From Herbaspirillum robiniae (lineage in GTDB: Bacteria; Pseudomonadota; Gammaproteobacteria; Burkholderiales; Burkholderiaceae_D), in NCBI RefSeq assembly GCF_002213415.1, contig NZ_NJGU01000009.1, positions 186,001 to 250,000 on the forward strand: a DNA stretch of 64,000 nt, given 5' to 3'. Shown piece by piece: positions 45,680 to 55,674 of this stretch. Every line of letters begins with the position of its first letter. Position 1 is the stretch's first letter. Made by a program: the position numbers and the translations under genes. The notes below the pieces were generated by a model that was not told the origin of the DNA, ran no database searches, and saw nothing but the letters and a program-made list of their open reading frames with translations.

Positions 45680-45710
45680 TTGACACCCCTTTCGCGCTTC
45701 CAGACTATAC
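45680..45710 (+). promoter_or_regulatory. Candidate promoter of the acyl-CoA island operon
   Basis: A perfect TTGACA (45680-45685) is followed after 18-19 bases by an ACTATAC segment ending at 45710, a weak -10. The long spacer fits an activator-dependent promoter. Confidence 0.4.
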
Positions 45711-45966
45711 GCACATCGCAGCACCGGAAGCGTCCTTCATCACACCGTCGCCTCCGGCAGAACACAGCAGAACCAAGCAAGAGAGACACGCCGGCGATTG
45801 CCCCGGCGGCGCATGAGCGGCACCAGCGACACGAGCAACGCAGGCGGCAACCCAAAAACGGCAGCAAGCCGGCAGCCGCATCAACAGCCAACCGAAACGA
45901 CCACGCGAAGACACCCCGCAGGGCGGAGCTTTGCCCGTCGTTTCCGAAACAGGGAAGAAGAAAGCC

Positions 45967-46887
45967 ATGAGCAATGAACGCATGCTGGAAGGCAAGGTAG
46001 TCGTCGTCACCGGATCGGGCGGCGGCATCGGGCGCGAGATCGCCTTGGCGATGGCGCGCCAGGGCGCGGCGGTGGTCGTCAACGACATCGGCGCCTCGCT
46101 CTCCGGCGAAGGCGGCAGCGCCGGCCCGGCGCAGCAGGTGGCCGACGAGATCCGCGCCCTGGGCGGCAAGGCGGCGCCCAATACCGACAGCGTCTCGGAC
46201 GCGGCCGGCGCCGAACGCATCATCGAGACCGCGGTGCAGACCTTCGGCCGCATCGACGCCGTGGTCAACAACGCCGGCATCCTGCGCGACGCCCTGTTCC
46301 ACAAGATGAGCGCCGACGAATGGGACGCCGTGCTGAAGGTGCACCTGTACGGCGCCTACAACATGAGCCGCGCCGCCGCGGTGCATTTCCGCGAACAGAA
46401 TTCGGGCGCGCTGGTGCACATGACTTCCACCTCCGGCCTGATCGGCAACCTGGGTCAGGCCAACTACTCGGCCGCCAAGCTGGGCATGACGGCGCTGTCG
46501 AAGTCGATCGCGCTGGACATGCAGAAATTCAACGTGCGCTCCAACTGCATTGCGCCATTCGCCTGGAGCCGCATGATCTCCTCCATCCCGGTGAAGAACG
46601 AGGAGCAGGCCGCGCGCGTGGAAAAGATCAAGCAGATGACGCCCGACAAGATCGCCCCGCTGGCGGTCTACCTCGCCAGCGATGCCGCGGCCGACGTCAA
46701 CGCCCAGGTCTTCACGGTGCGTAACAACGAGATCTTCCTGATGAGCCAGCCGCGTCCGCTGCGCTCCATCCACCGCGACCAGGGCTGGACGCCGCAGACC
46801 GTGGCCGAACACGCGATGCCGGCGCTGAAGGCCAGCTTCGTGCCGCTGGACCGCTCGGCCGACGTGTTCCAGTGGGATCCGGTGTAA
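45967..46887 (+). CDS. SDR-family dehydrogenase (MFE-2-type 3-hydroxyacyl-CoA dehydrogenase-like)
   Basis: A 306-residue short-chain dehydrogenase. The cofactor loop TGSGGGIGREIA is near residues 15-26, NNAGI near 100, the catalytic Ser in MTSTSGLIGN near 155 and YSAAK near 168. VNDIGASLSG after the second strand and the long C-terminal part resemble the dehydrogenase unit of peroxisomal multifunctional enzyme 2, which oxidises (R)-3-hydroxyacyl-CoA. ATG at 45967 was chosen over 45931 because the motif starts there and AAGAAG precedes it. It is the first gene of the island and stands 13 bases before a matching MaoC hydratase. Confidence 0.88.
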   Translation: MSNERMLEGKVVVVTGSGGGIGREIALAMARQGAAVVVNDIGASLSGEGGSAGPAQQVADEIRALGGKAAPNTDSVSDAAGAERIIETAVQTFGRIDAVVNNAGILRDALFHKMSADEWDAVLKVHLYGAYNMSRAAAVHFREQNSGALVHMTSTSGLIGNLGQANYSAAKLGMTALSKSIALDMQKFNVRSNCIAPFAWSRMISSIPVKNEEQAARVEKIKQMTPDKIAPLAVYLASDAAADVNAQVFTVRNNEIFLMSQPRPLRSIHRDQGWTPQTVAEHAMPALKASFVPLDRSADVFQWDPV

Positions 46888-46900
46888 GCGGAGCGCACCC

Positions 46901-47782
46901 ATGGCCATCGATTACCACAAGCTCAAGAACTGGCACTTCCCGCCGCTGCAGCACAGCTACAGCGAGAAGGACAGCATGCTGTACGCGCTGGGCATCGGCG
47001 TGGGCGCCAGCGCCGCCGCGCCCGACGGCGAAGGCGCGCTGCGCTTCGTCTATGAACGGGACCTGCAGGCCATGCCCAGCATGGCGGTGATCCTGTCCCA
47101 TCCGGGCTTGTGGATGGGAGCGCCGGAAGCCGGCATCGACCTGCTGAAGGTGGTGCACGGCGAACAGCGCCTGCGCCTGCACCGGCCGTTGCCGGCGGCC
47201 GGCACCGTGACCGGCGTGTCGCGCGTGAAGGCGGTGATCGACAAGGGCCGCGACAAGGGCGCGCTGCTGATCGTGGAGCGCGAACTGCGCGACGCCGCCG
47301 GCGAGCTGCTGGCCACCGTGGAGCAGACCAGCTTCTGTCGCGGCGACGGCGGCTTCACCGAAGCCGGCCAGCCCGGCGACGAGACGCCGCCGGCCATGCC
47401 CGCGGTGCCGCAGCGCGCGCCCGACCTGGTCTGCGAACTGCCCACGCGCGCCGAAAGCGCGCTGGTGTATCGCCTCTCGGCCGACCGCAACCCGCTGCAC
47501 GCCGATCCCGAGACGGCGCGCCGCGCCGGCTTCCCCTCACCCATCCTGCACGGCCTGGCCACCTACGGCGTGGCCTGCCATGCGCTGGTGCGCAGCTGCT
47601 GCGGCTACGACGCCGCCCGCCTGCGCGCGCTCGCCACCCGCTTCTCGGCGCCGGTGTATCCGGGCGAGACCATCAGGACCGAAATCTGGCGCGACGGAAC
47701 CCGGCTTCAGTTCCAGGCGCGCGCAGTCGAACGCAACCAGGTCGTGCTGTCCAACGGCACGGCGGAAATATCGCCGGCATGA
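46901..47782 (+). CDS. MaoC-family double hot-dog enoyl-CoA hydratase
   Basis: A 293-residue protein of the enoyl-CoA hydratase 2 type. The C-terminal hot-dog carries the catalytic Asp-Asn-His in SADRNPLHADPETARRAGFP, followed by ILHGLATYGV. The N-terminal half is the degenerate substrate-tunnel domain (MLYALGIGVGA then FVYERDLQAMPSMAVIL). It should hydrate trans-2-enoyl-CoA to (R)-3-hydroxyacyl-CoA, the partner step of the preceding SDR; together they resemble a split MFE-2. The stop overlaps an in-frame ATG of the next gene. Confidence 0.9.
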   Translation: MAIDYHKLKNWHFPPLQHSYSEKDSMLYALGIGVGASAAAPDGEGALRFVYERDLQAMPSMAVILSHPGLWMGAPEAGIDLLKVVHGEQRLRLHRPLPAAGTVTGVSRVKAVIDKGRDKGALLIVERELRDAAGELLATVEQTSFCRGDGGFTEAGQPGDETPPAMPAVPQRAPDLVCELPTRAESALVYRLSADRNPLHADPETARRAGFPSPILHGLATYGVACHALVRSCCGYDAARLRALATRFSAPVYPGETIRTEIWRDGTRLQFQARAVERNQVVLSNGTAEISPA

Positions 47783-47814
47783 GCCGCACATCGAACGCCA
47801 ACACGGAGAACACC

Positions 47815-48594
47815 ATGAACAGCAAGACCGCCGACATCAGATCCGACATCGCCTTCAGCACCCCCGACCGCATCGTGGTGCGCGGCAAGAGCCTGCCCGA
47901 CGAGATCCTGGGCAAGATGAACCTGGGCGACTTCGCCTACCTGCAACTGACCGGCAAGACCGCCACGCCGCAGCAATCGCACATGTTCAACGCGGTGCTG
48001 ATCACGCTGGTCGAGCACGGCATCACCCCCAGCGCCATCGCCGCGCGCATGACCTACGCCGGCGCGCCGGAGTCGTTGCAGGCGGCGGTGGCCGCCGGCC
48101 TGTGCGGCCTGGGCACGGTGTTCGTCGGCACCACCGAGGGTGCGGCCAAGATGTTGTACGAAGCCTTCGAGGGCGCGGGTGAAAACCCTGACCTGCAGGC
48201 GCTGGCGGTGAAGACCGTGGCCGCCTTCCGCGAGCGCAAGCAGATCATCCCCGGCCTGGGCCATCCGGTGCACAAGCCGATCGACCCGCGCACCCCGCGC
48301 CTGTTTGCCATCGCCGAGGAAAACGGCATGGCCGGCAAGCACGTGCAGCTGATCCAGCTGATCCAGAAGGAAGCCGAGCGGGCCTCCGGCAAGGTGCTGC
48401 CGATCAACGCCACCGGCGCGCTGGGGGCGATCTGCTGCGAGTTCGGTTTCCCCTGGAAGATCGTGCGCGGCTTCGGCGTGATGGCGCGCGCCATCGGCCT
48501 GGTCGGCCATATCCTGGAGGAGTCGGAGTCGCCCATCGCCCACAAGCTGTGGCACGAGATCGAAGACCGCGCCAGCGCCCACCTGCGCGGCTGA
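47815..48594 (+). CDS. Citryl-CoA lyase-like protein (short citrate-synthase fold)
   Basis: A 259-residue protein with the fold of the citryl-CoA lyase part of ATP-citrate lyase. Family blocks are TEGAAKMLYEAFEG, IPGLGHPVHKPIDPRTPRLF (H150 and R159) and ARAIGLVGHILEE. By eye the conserved Asp of the NxDG block is replaced in NATGALGA (T200), and the His/Gly-rich loop before GAAKM reads VGTTEG, so the usual catalytic set is incomplete. It may cleave a 3-hydroxyacyl-CoA to acetyl-CoA or propionyl-CoA plus a carbonyl product. ATG at 47815 has GGAGA upstream; an ATG at 47779 overlapping the previous stop is also possible. Confidence 0.82.
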   Translation: MNSKTADIRSDIAFSTPDRIVVRGKSLPDEILGKMNLGDFAYLQLTGKTATPQQSHMFNAVLITLVEHGITPSAIAARMTYAGAPESLQAAVAAGLCGLGTVFVGTTEGAAKMLYEAFEGAGENPDLQALAVKTVAAFRERKQIIPGLGHPVHKPIDPRTPRLFAIAEENGMAGKHVQLIQLIQKEAERASGKVLPINATGALGAICCEFGFPWKIVRGFGVMARAIGLVGHILEESESPIAHKLWHEIEDRASAHLRG

Positions 48595-48608
48595 GGGACT
48601 GACCCGCA

Positions 48609-49409
48609 ATGAACGAGACCATCCAGCCCCCGGTGTTGTGCGAGTTCGCCGGCGGCGTCGCCACCGTCACGCTGAACCGGCCGGACCGGCTCAACAGCTT
48701 CAACGACGCCATGCACGACGCCATCGCGGCCTTCCTTGACCGCATCGAGCATGACCCGGCGCTGCGCGTGCTGGTGTTTACCGGCGCCGGCCGCGCCTTC
48801 TGCGCCGGCCAGGACCAGGGCGACCGTCAGCCGCTGCCCGAGGGCCAGAAGCGCGACATGGGCGCGGCGCTGGAGCGTTACTACAAGCCGCTGGTGCTGC
48901 GCCTGCGGGCCTTGCCAGCGCCGGTGGTGTGCGCCATGAACGGCCTGGCCGTGGGCGTGGGCGCGACGCTGGTGCTGGCCTGCGACATCGTGATCGCCAG
49001 GGAGTCGGCCTACTTCGTGCAGGGCTTCACCAAACTCGGGCTGATGCCCGACGGCGGCGCCTCGCAGTTCCTGCCGCAGCGCATCGGCACGGCGCGCGCG
49101 CTGGCGCTGTGCATGCTCAACGACAAGCTGCCGGCGCGGCAGGCCGCCGACTGGGGCCTGATCTGGCGCTGCGTGCCGGATGACGAGTTCGAGGCCGCCA
49201 GCAGCGCGCTGGTCGCGCAACTGGCAGGCTCGGCCACGCGCGCGCTGGCGATGACCAAGCAGGCCATCTACGCCGCGGCCGGCAACACCCTGGGCCAGCA
49301 GCTGGACCTGGAGACGGCCTCGCAACGCGCGCTGGGCTACACCGACGATTACCAGGAAGGCGCCGCCGCCTTCCGCGAGAAACGCAGCGCCGATTTCAAG
49401 GGACGCTGA
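48609..49409 (+). CDS. Enoyl-CoA hydratase/isomerase (PaaG-like crotonase)
   Basis: A 266-residue crotonase. The oxyanion-hole segments are GAGRAFCAGQDQGDR (about 57-71) and AMNGLAVGVGATLVLACDI (about 105-123). The catalytic region LGLMPDGGASQFLP has Asp rather than the two Glu of classical enoyl-CoA hydratase, as in PaaG/PaaB-type isomerases. It may therefore isomerise a double bond or open a ring rather than hydrate. It is followed, 104 bases later, by the transporter genes of the same operon. Confidence 0.9.
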   Translation: MNETIQPPVLCEFAGGVATVTLNRPDRLNSFNDAMHDAIAAFLDRIEHDPALRVLVFTGAGRAFCAGQDQGDRQPLPEGQKRDMGAALERYYKPLVLRLRALPAPVVCAMNGLAVGVGATLVLACDIVIARESAYFVQGFTKLGLMPDGGASQFLPQRIGTARALALCMLNDKLPARQAADWGLIWRCVPDDEFEAASSALVAQLAGSATRALAMTKQAIYAAAGNTLGQQLDLETASQRALGYTDDYQEGAAAFREKRSADFKGR

Positions 49410-49513
49410 AGCAAGGGAAGCAAGCAAAGCAGGAAGGGATCGCCGGCCCATGCCGGCCATGAAGAAAAAATGGCCGCCGCCGCAACGGTGGCCGACCACA
49501 AAAGGAGATGATC

Positions 49514-50653
49514 ATGATCAAGTTGAGCAAGGCTTTGAAGCTGGGCAGGATGGGCATAGTGGCCTGCGCCCTGGCCGCGTCGGGCGTGGCCTATGCGGCC
49601 GACGTCACCATCGGCGCGCTGTTCCCGATGAGCGGACCGAACGCCTCCTACGGCGACATCTTCGGCTCCGGCGCCAACCTGGCGGCCGAACACATCAACG
49701 CCGACAACCTGCTGGGCGGCAAGCTCTCGATCCAGTACGAAGACAGCCAGGCCCTGCCGCAGGCCGGCGTGATCGGCATGAACAAGCTGGTCAACGTGCA
49801 GAAGGTGCCGTATGTGCTGTCGGCCTTCACCGGCGTGTCCAAGGCGATCTCCACCATCGCCACCCGCACCAAGACGGTGGCGGTCAACGGCGGCGGCGTC
49901 GGTCCCGACCTGGCGGAGCTGGGCCAGTATTTCTGGAACATCATCCCGCTGGCCAACTATGAAGTGCGCGCCATCATTCCCTACCTGGTCAACGAGCGCA
50001 AGATGAAGAACTTCGTGCTGGTCTACGTCGACGATCCGCTCGGCCAGGCCATCAAGAAGGAACTCGAAGGCGCCCTGCCGCCGGCCGGCGGCAAGCTGGT
50101 CGAAGCCTTGTCGGTGCCGGCCACGGCCCAGCAGTTCGGCGGCATCGCCGCGCGCGTGCGCGCGGCCAACCCGGACGTGATCTACGTCGCCTCCTACGGC
50201 TCGCAGCAGTCGCAGATCGTCAAGCAGTTCCGCGACAACGGCATCAAGCAGCCCTTCGCCAGCTACACCGCGTTCTCGATTCCCGAGATCAACGCCCAGC
50301 CTGAAGCGGCCGGCTCGATGTACACCTCGCAGAACATCGACTGGAACTCGCAAGATGCGGTGACCAAGCGCTTCGTCGACGACTACAAGAAGAAGTACAA
50401 CAAGATGCCCACCGCCTACATCGCCAACTACTACAACGCGGTGCGCATGTTCGGCCTGCTGGCGCAGCAGCTGATCAAGAAGGGCCAGCCTGTCACCGGC
50501 GAGAACCTGCTGAAGCAGCGCGTGGAAACCAAGACCTTCGACCTGGTCGGCGGCAAGGTGACCTTCGCCGAAAACGGCACCGTGACCATGCCGATGCAGA
50601 TCAACGAGATCGACGGCAAGGGCGGCAAGGTGCTCAGCACCTCGGCCAAGTAA
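49514..50653 (+). CDS. ABC transporter substrate-binding protein (Liv/branched-chain type)
   Basis: A 379-residue periplasmic protein with a Sec signal peptide cleaved near YA-ADV (about residue 28), followed by the type I binding fold IGALFPMSGPNASYGDIFG. The ATG at 49508 directly abuts AAAGGAG, so the second ATG at 49514, six bases on, is the better start. The mate transporter genes follow. Although annotated as branched-chain amino-acid type, proteins of this group often bind aromatic or other carboxylates; with the surrounding CoA genes a carboxylic acid ligand is more likely. Confidence 0.92.
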   Translation: MIKLSKALKLGRMGIVACALAASGVAYAADVTIGALFPMSGPNASYGDIFGSGANLAAEHINADNLLGGKLSIQYEDSQALPQAGVIGMNKLVNVQKVPYVLSAFTGVSKAISTIATRTKTVAVNGGGVGPDLAELGQYFWNIIPLANYEVRAIIPYLVNERKMKNFVLVYVDDPLGQAIKKELEGALPPAGGKLVEALSVPATAQQFGGIAARVRAANPDVIYVASYGSQQSQIVKQFRDNGIKQPFASYTAFSIPEINAQPEAAGSMYTSQNIDWNSQDAVTKRFVDDYKKKYNKMPTAYIANYYNAVRMFGLLAQQLIKKGQPVTGENLLKQRVETKTFDLVGGKVTFAENGTVTMPMQINEIDGKGGKVLSTSAK

Positions 50654-50717
50654 GAAAATCTGATTGGAACCGTCGCCGGCAGCGCCCGGCCGGCGGCGCC
50701 AGGCAAGGACAGACACC

Positions 50718-51590
50718 ATGTTGCTGCTACAGCTACTGATCAACGGAGTGCAGGTGGGCGCGCTGTATGCGCTGATCGCGGTCGGCTTTTCGCTGATCTT
50801 CGGTTCCACCCGCATCTTCCACTTCGCGCACGGCTCGGCCTTCACCATCGCCGCCTACGTGTTCTACGACCTGCTGGCCATCGCCCAGCTGCACTGGAGC
50901 ATCTCGGTGCTGGGCGCGACGGCGGCGGCGGTGCTGTTCGGCCTGGCGCTGAACCGCTTCGTCTACATCCCCATCCAGAAGCACGAGGGCTCCTTCTTCA
51001 CCGTCTTCGTGGCCTCTTTCGGCGTGGGCATCGTGGTGCAGAACCTGTGCGGCATGCTGTTCGGCCGCAGCTTCGTGGCGGTCAACACGCCGCTCTCGCG
51101 CAGCATCGAGCTCATGCCCGGCCTGTATGTCTCGCCGCTGGCGGGCATCGCCATCGTCATCGCGGTGCTGTTCTTCTTCGCGCTGCAGATGTTCCTGATG
51201 CGCACCCACACCGGCATGGCCATGCGCGCCCTGTCCGAAAACCCCGAGCTGGTGCGCGCCTACGGCCTGTCGCCGCGCCGCCTGTCGATGACGGTGTTCG
51301 CGCTGGGCTCCTTCCTGGTGGTGCCGGCGGCGCTGCTGTCGGCCGCCGGCTCCGGCCTGAACCCGGCCATCGGCCATCATGTGATGCTGATCAGCCTGGC
51401 CGCCACCATTGTGGGCGGCGTCGGCAGCCTGCGCGGCGCGGCCTGTGCCGGCCTGCTGCTGGGCCTGGCCGAGAACCTGGCGCTGGCCTATTTCGAGCCG
51501 CAATGGAGCGAAGCGATCACCTTCATCGTGCTGTTCCTGTTCATCCTGTTCCGCCCGTCCGGCTTCTTCGGCCGCGCGGTCGCCCACTGA
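50718..51590 (+). CDS. ABC transporter permease, LivH type
   Basis: A 290-residue inner-membrane permease with about eight helices. QLLINGVQVGALYALIAVGF then SLIFGSTRIFHFAHGSAF and the EAA-like loop GLSPRRLSMTVFALGSFL are LivH hallmarks. ATG at 50718 was chosen over the upstream frame because the conserved N-terminus starts here. It pairs with the next gene (LivM type) to form the channel. Confidence 0.93.
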   Translation: MLLLQLLINGVQVGALYALIAVGFSLIFGSTRIFHFAHGSAFTIAAYVFYDLLAIAQLHWSISVLGATAAAVLFGLALNRFVYIPIQKHEGSFFTVFVASFGVGIVVQNLCGMLFGRSFVAVNTPLSRSIELMPGLYVSPLAGIAIVIAVLFFFALQMFLMRTHTGMAMRALSENPELVRAYGLSPRRLSMTVFALGSFLVVPAALLSAAGSGLNPAIGHHVMLISLAATIVGGVGSLRGAACAGLLLGLAENLALAYFEPQWSEAITFIVLFLFILFRPSGFFGRAVAH

Positions 51591-51603
51591 GGGTTGCCCG
51601 ACC

Positions 51604-52496
51604 ATGCTCGCCTATCTACTCAACCTCGCCACGCTGATGTGCATCAACGCCGTGCTGGCGATCACGCTGAACTTCATCATGGGCTATGCCGGGATCTTCT
51701 CGATCGCGCATGCCATCTTCTTCGGCGTCGGCGCCTACAGCGCCGCCTGGTTCGCCATGCATGCCAGCGCCAACATCTTCCTGGTGATCCCGGTGGCGAT
51801 GGTGGTGGCCGGTGCGCTGTCGCTGGTGCTGGCGCTGCCGGCGCTGCGCGTGCGCGGCGAATACTTCGTGGCAGCCTCGCTGGGCCTGCAGGTGCTGGGC
51901 GTGACGGTGTTTTCCGAATGGAAGTCGGTCACCGGCGGCCTGGGCGGCATGATCGGCATCCCGCCGGCCGACCTGTTCGGCTACACGGTGGCCGACCCGG
52001 TGCAGTTCCTGCTGCTGGCGCTGTGCTGCCTGATCCCGGTGCTGCTGCTGACCAGCGTGCTGCTGCGCTCGTCCTTCGGCCGCAACCTCAAGGCCATCCG
52101 CGACAGCGAGACGGCGGCCTACGCCTTCGGCAAGAACGTGGCGCTGATCAAGACCATGTCGGTGGTGATCTCGGCCATGCTGGCGGCGGTGGCCGGCGCG
52201 CTGTACGCCTTCTACATGGGCTTCATCAACGTCGAAAGCTTCATGCTCGACACCTCGGTTCTGCTGATGGCCATGGTCATCATCGGCGGCACCGGCACAC
52301 TGCTCGGCCCCATCGTCGGCACCGTGCTGCTGATGCTGCTGCCGGGCGTGTTCAGCTACATGAGCTTCCTGCCGCAGACCGAGATCGGCTCGATCCAGCA
52401 GATCGCCTACGGGCTGGCGATGGTGCTGCTGATGATCTTCCGTCCGGGCGGCATCGTCGGCTCCGGCAAACCCCGCGCCGCCAAGGAGAAAGCCGC

Positions 52497-52500
<4 letters not shown>
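51604..52500 (+). CDS. ABC transporter permease, LivM type
   Basis: A 298-residue membrane protein with about eight helices. TLNFIMGYAGIFSIAHAIFF and the cytoplasmic SSFGRNLKAIRDSETAAYAF are typical LivM motifs, the latter contacting the ATPases. ATG at 51604 lies 13 bases after the LivH stop, and its stop overlaps the next ATG (ATGA). The 65-codon upstream extension is a shadow of the LivH gene. Confidence 0.93.
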
Positions 52501-53296
<796 letters not shown>

Positions 53297-53300
<4 letters not shown>

Positions 53301-54034
53301 CAGCCCAACCCAACCACGAACCCCAGCCGCTGGTGCTGGAAACGCGCGGCCTGGTGGTCGGCTACGGCGGCCGGCCGGTGCTGCGCGACTTCGACTTCAA
53401 GCTGCGCCCGGCCGAGGTGCTGTGCCTGATCGGCCACAACGGCGCCGGCAAGTCGACGCTGCTGAAGACGCTGTTCGGCCTGGTGCAGCGCCAGGACGGC
53501 CAGATCATGCTGGACGGCCGCGCGCTGGAGACGGTCGAACCGCGCCGCCTGACCGCCGCCGGCGTCTCGCTGGTGCCGGAGGGGCGCGGCATCTTTCCCG
53601 GCCTGACCGTGGCCGAGACCATGAAGATGGGCCTGTGGTCGGCCGGCGTGCCCGCCGCCGAGCGCGCCGACCGGCTGGATTGGGTGATGTCGGTGCTGCC
53701 GGCGCTCAAGCAGTTCTACGAGCGCCGCGCCGGCAACCTCTCCGGCGGCCAGCAGCAGATGGTGTCGATCGGCCGCGCGCTGCTGTCGCGCCCGCGCTGC
53801 CTGCTGATGGACGAGCCCTCGATCGGACTCGCGCCGAAACTGTTCCAGGATTTGCTGCAGCCGATCCGCCAGTTGCAGAAGGACACGGGCATGGCCATCC
53901 TGCTGGTGGAACAGAACGTGAAGGAAGCCCTGAAGATCTCGGACCGCGTGGTGGTGATGAAGTCCGGCGCCATCATCCGCGAGGCCCTGCCCGAGGAATT
54001 GAACGACAACGCCAAACTGATGGAGCTGTACTGA
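53297..54034 (+). CDS. ABC transporter ATPase, LivF type
   Basis: A 245-residue ATPase with intact motifs: Walker A GHNGAGKST, signature NLSGGQQQMVSIGRAL, Walker B CLLMDEPSIGLAP and the switch His position filled by Gln (LLVEQN), as is normal in LivF. VPEGRGIFPGLTV is the family Q-loop region. As it has a full signature it may supply the one competent composite site together with the LivG-type partner. Its start overlaps the LivG stop, and the ligase gene follows one base after its stop. Confidence 0.94.
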
Positions 54035-54035
54035 T

Positions 54036-55658
54036 ATGCCAGCCACTGCCAATACCGAACTTCTCCAGACCATGCCGGCGCTGCTGGCGCGCAACGTCGC
54101 CGAGCGCGGCGACGCCGTCGCCTTCATCGACGGCGAGCGCGAGATCAGCTATCGCGAATTCGAACGCATGGCCACCCGCACCGCCGCCTGGCTGCACAAG
54201 GAAGGCGTGCGTCCCGGCGACCGCGTGGCGGTCTGGCTGGTCAACCGCATGGAATGGCTGGCGATGTACTTCGGCCTGGCCAAGCTGGGCGCGGCCATGA
54301 TGACGGTCAACACGCGCTACCGCTCGCACGAGCTGGCCTACATCCTGGAGCGTTCGGAAGCCTCGATGCTGGTGCTGCAGCTGAACTTCCGCAAGATCGA
54401 CTTCCCCGCCGTGCTGCGCGACGTGCCGGCCGAGGCCGCGCGCGCGCTGAAGAAGGTGGTGGTGGTCGACGCCGCCGGCGCGGCCATGCCGCCGGAGGTG
54501 CTGGGCAAGCCGACCGTGGCTTTCGACCTGGCCGGGCTGCCGGATGCGGCGGTGGAGGACGTCTCGGCGCCCGAGGCCCACAGCATCCTCTTCACGACCT
54601 CCGGCACCACCTCCGGTCCCAAGCTGGTGCTGCACCCGCAACGCACCGTCACTACCCACAGCCAGCGCGTGGCGCCGGCCTACGGCTTTACAGAAGAAGG
54701 CACGCGCCTGCTGGCGGCGCTGCCGTTCGCCGGCGTGTTCGGCTTCAACGCGGCGATGGCGGCGTTTGCGGTGGGCAAGCCCATCGTGGTGATGGACACC
54801 TTCGACGGCCCCGGCGCGGCGCAGCTGATCAACAAGCATCGCGTCACGCACGTGTTCGGCAGTGACGAGATGTTTCGCCGCATCATCGAGAACGGCCGCG
54901 GCGACCTGCCCTTCCCGAGCGCGCGCGTGTTCGGTTTTGCCTGCTTCCATCCCGGCATCGTCGAGTACACGCAGGCGGCCTGGGCGCGTGGCATTCCGAT
55001 GATCGGCCTGTATGGTTCATCGGAGGTGCAGGCGCTGTTCTCGCTGCAACAACGCGCGCTGCCGCTGGAAGAACGCATCAAGGGCGGCGGCATGCCGGCC
55101 AGCCACGGCATCGGCGCCGAGGTGCGCATCCGCGACGTCGACAGCGGCGAGCTGGTGAGCGTGGGCCAGAGCGGCGCGGTGGAAATCCGCGCCGACACCA
55201 ATTTCATCGGCTACCTGAACAACCCCGAGGCGACCGCCCGCGCGATCGATGCCGAGGGCTTCTTCCGCACCGGCGACGTCGGCTACCTGCGCGAGGACGG
55301 CAGCTTCGTCTACGTCACGCGCCAGGGCGACGCCATGCGCCTGGGCGGCTACCTGGTCAGCCCGGTGGAGATCGAGGACGTGATCAAGACCGTGCCTGGC
55401 GTGGCCGACGTGCAGGTGGTGTCGGTCGACATCGCCAACCAGGCGCGGCCGGTGGCCTTCGTCATCGCTGAAGCGGGCAGCCGGCCGGCCGAACAGGACA
55501 TGGTGCGCGCCGCCTCGGCCGCGCTGGCCGCGTTCAAGGTGCCGGCGCATATCTGGCTGGTGGAGGAGTTCCCGACCACCCAGAGTTCCAACGGCACCAA
55601 GATCCAGCGCGTGAAGCTGCGCGACATGGCGCTGCAACGCCTGGCGCAGGCGGCATGA
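54036..55658 (+). CDS. AMP-dependent acyl-CoA synthetase/ligase
   Basis: A 540-residue adenylate-forming enzyme that activates a carboxylic acid with ATP and CoA. The P-loop FTTSGTTSGPKLVLH is near residue 185, the A5 motif is seen as GLYGSSEVQALFS, the A7/A8 hinge as FRTGDVGYLREDG and the C-terminal catalytic Lys as NGTKIQRVKL. The cluster context makes it the entry step for the imported acid. The substrate cannot be read from sequence; the SSEV in place of the usual TE suggests a divergent pocket. Its start is directly after the LivF stop. Confidence 0.92.
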   Translation: MPATANTELLQTMPALLARNVAERGDAVAFIDGEREISYREFERMATRTAAWLHKEGVRPGDRVAVWLVNRMEWLAMYFGLAKLGAAMMTVNTRYRSHELAYILERSEASMLVLQLNFRKIDFPAVLRDVPAEAARALKKVVVVDAAGAAMPPEVLGKPTVAFDLAGLPDAAVEDVSAPEAHSILFTTSGTTSGPKLVLHPQRTVTTHSQRVAPAYGFTEEGTRLLAALPFAGVFGFNAAMAAFAVGKPIVVMDTFDGPGAAQLINKHRVTHVFGSDEMFRRIIENGRGDLPFPSARVFGFACFHPGIVEYTQAAWARGIPMIGLYGSSEVQALFSLQQRALPLEERIKGGGMPASHGIGAEVRIRDVDSGELVSVGQSGAVEIRADTNFIGYLNNPEATARAIDAEGFFRTGDVGYLREDGSFVYVTRQGDAMRLGGYLVSPVEIEDVIKTVPGVADVQVVSVDIANQARPVAFVIAEAGSRPAEQDMVRAASAALAAFKVPAHIWLVEEFPTTQSSNGTKIQRVKLRDMALQRLAQAA

Positions 55659-55674
55659 CTTTTTGGAGCGAAGA

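Larger units (their letters stand above)
45225..45966. other. 742-base divergent control region
   Basis: No gene is supported. The region separates the IclR pair from the acyl-CoA island operon. It holds a perfect palindrome at 45648-45662, a half-matching copy at 45432-45445 (TTCCGT-ACT-TTTGAA with one base shared), a plausible rightward promoter near 45680-45710, and an untranslated leader of about 250 bases before the SDR gene. Confidence 0.6.
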
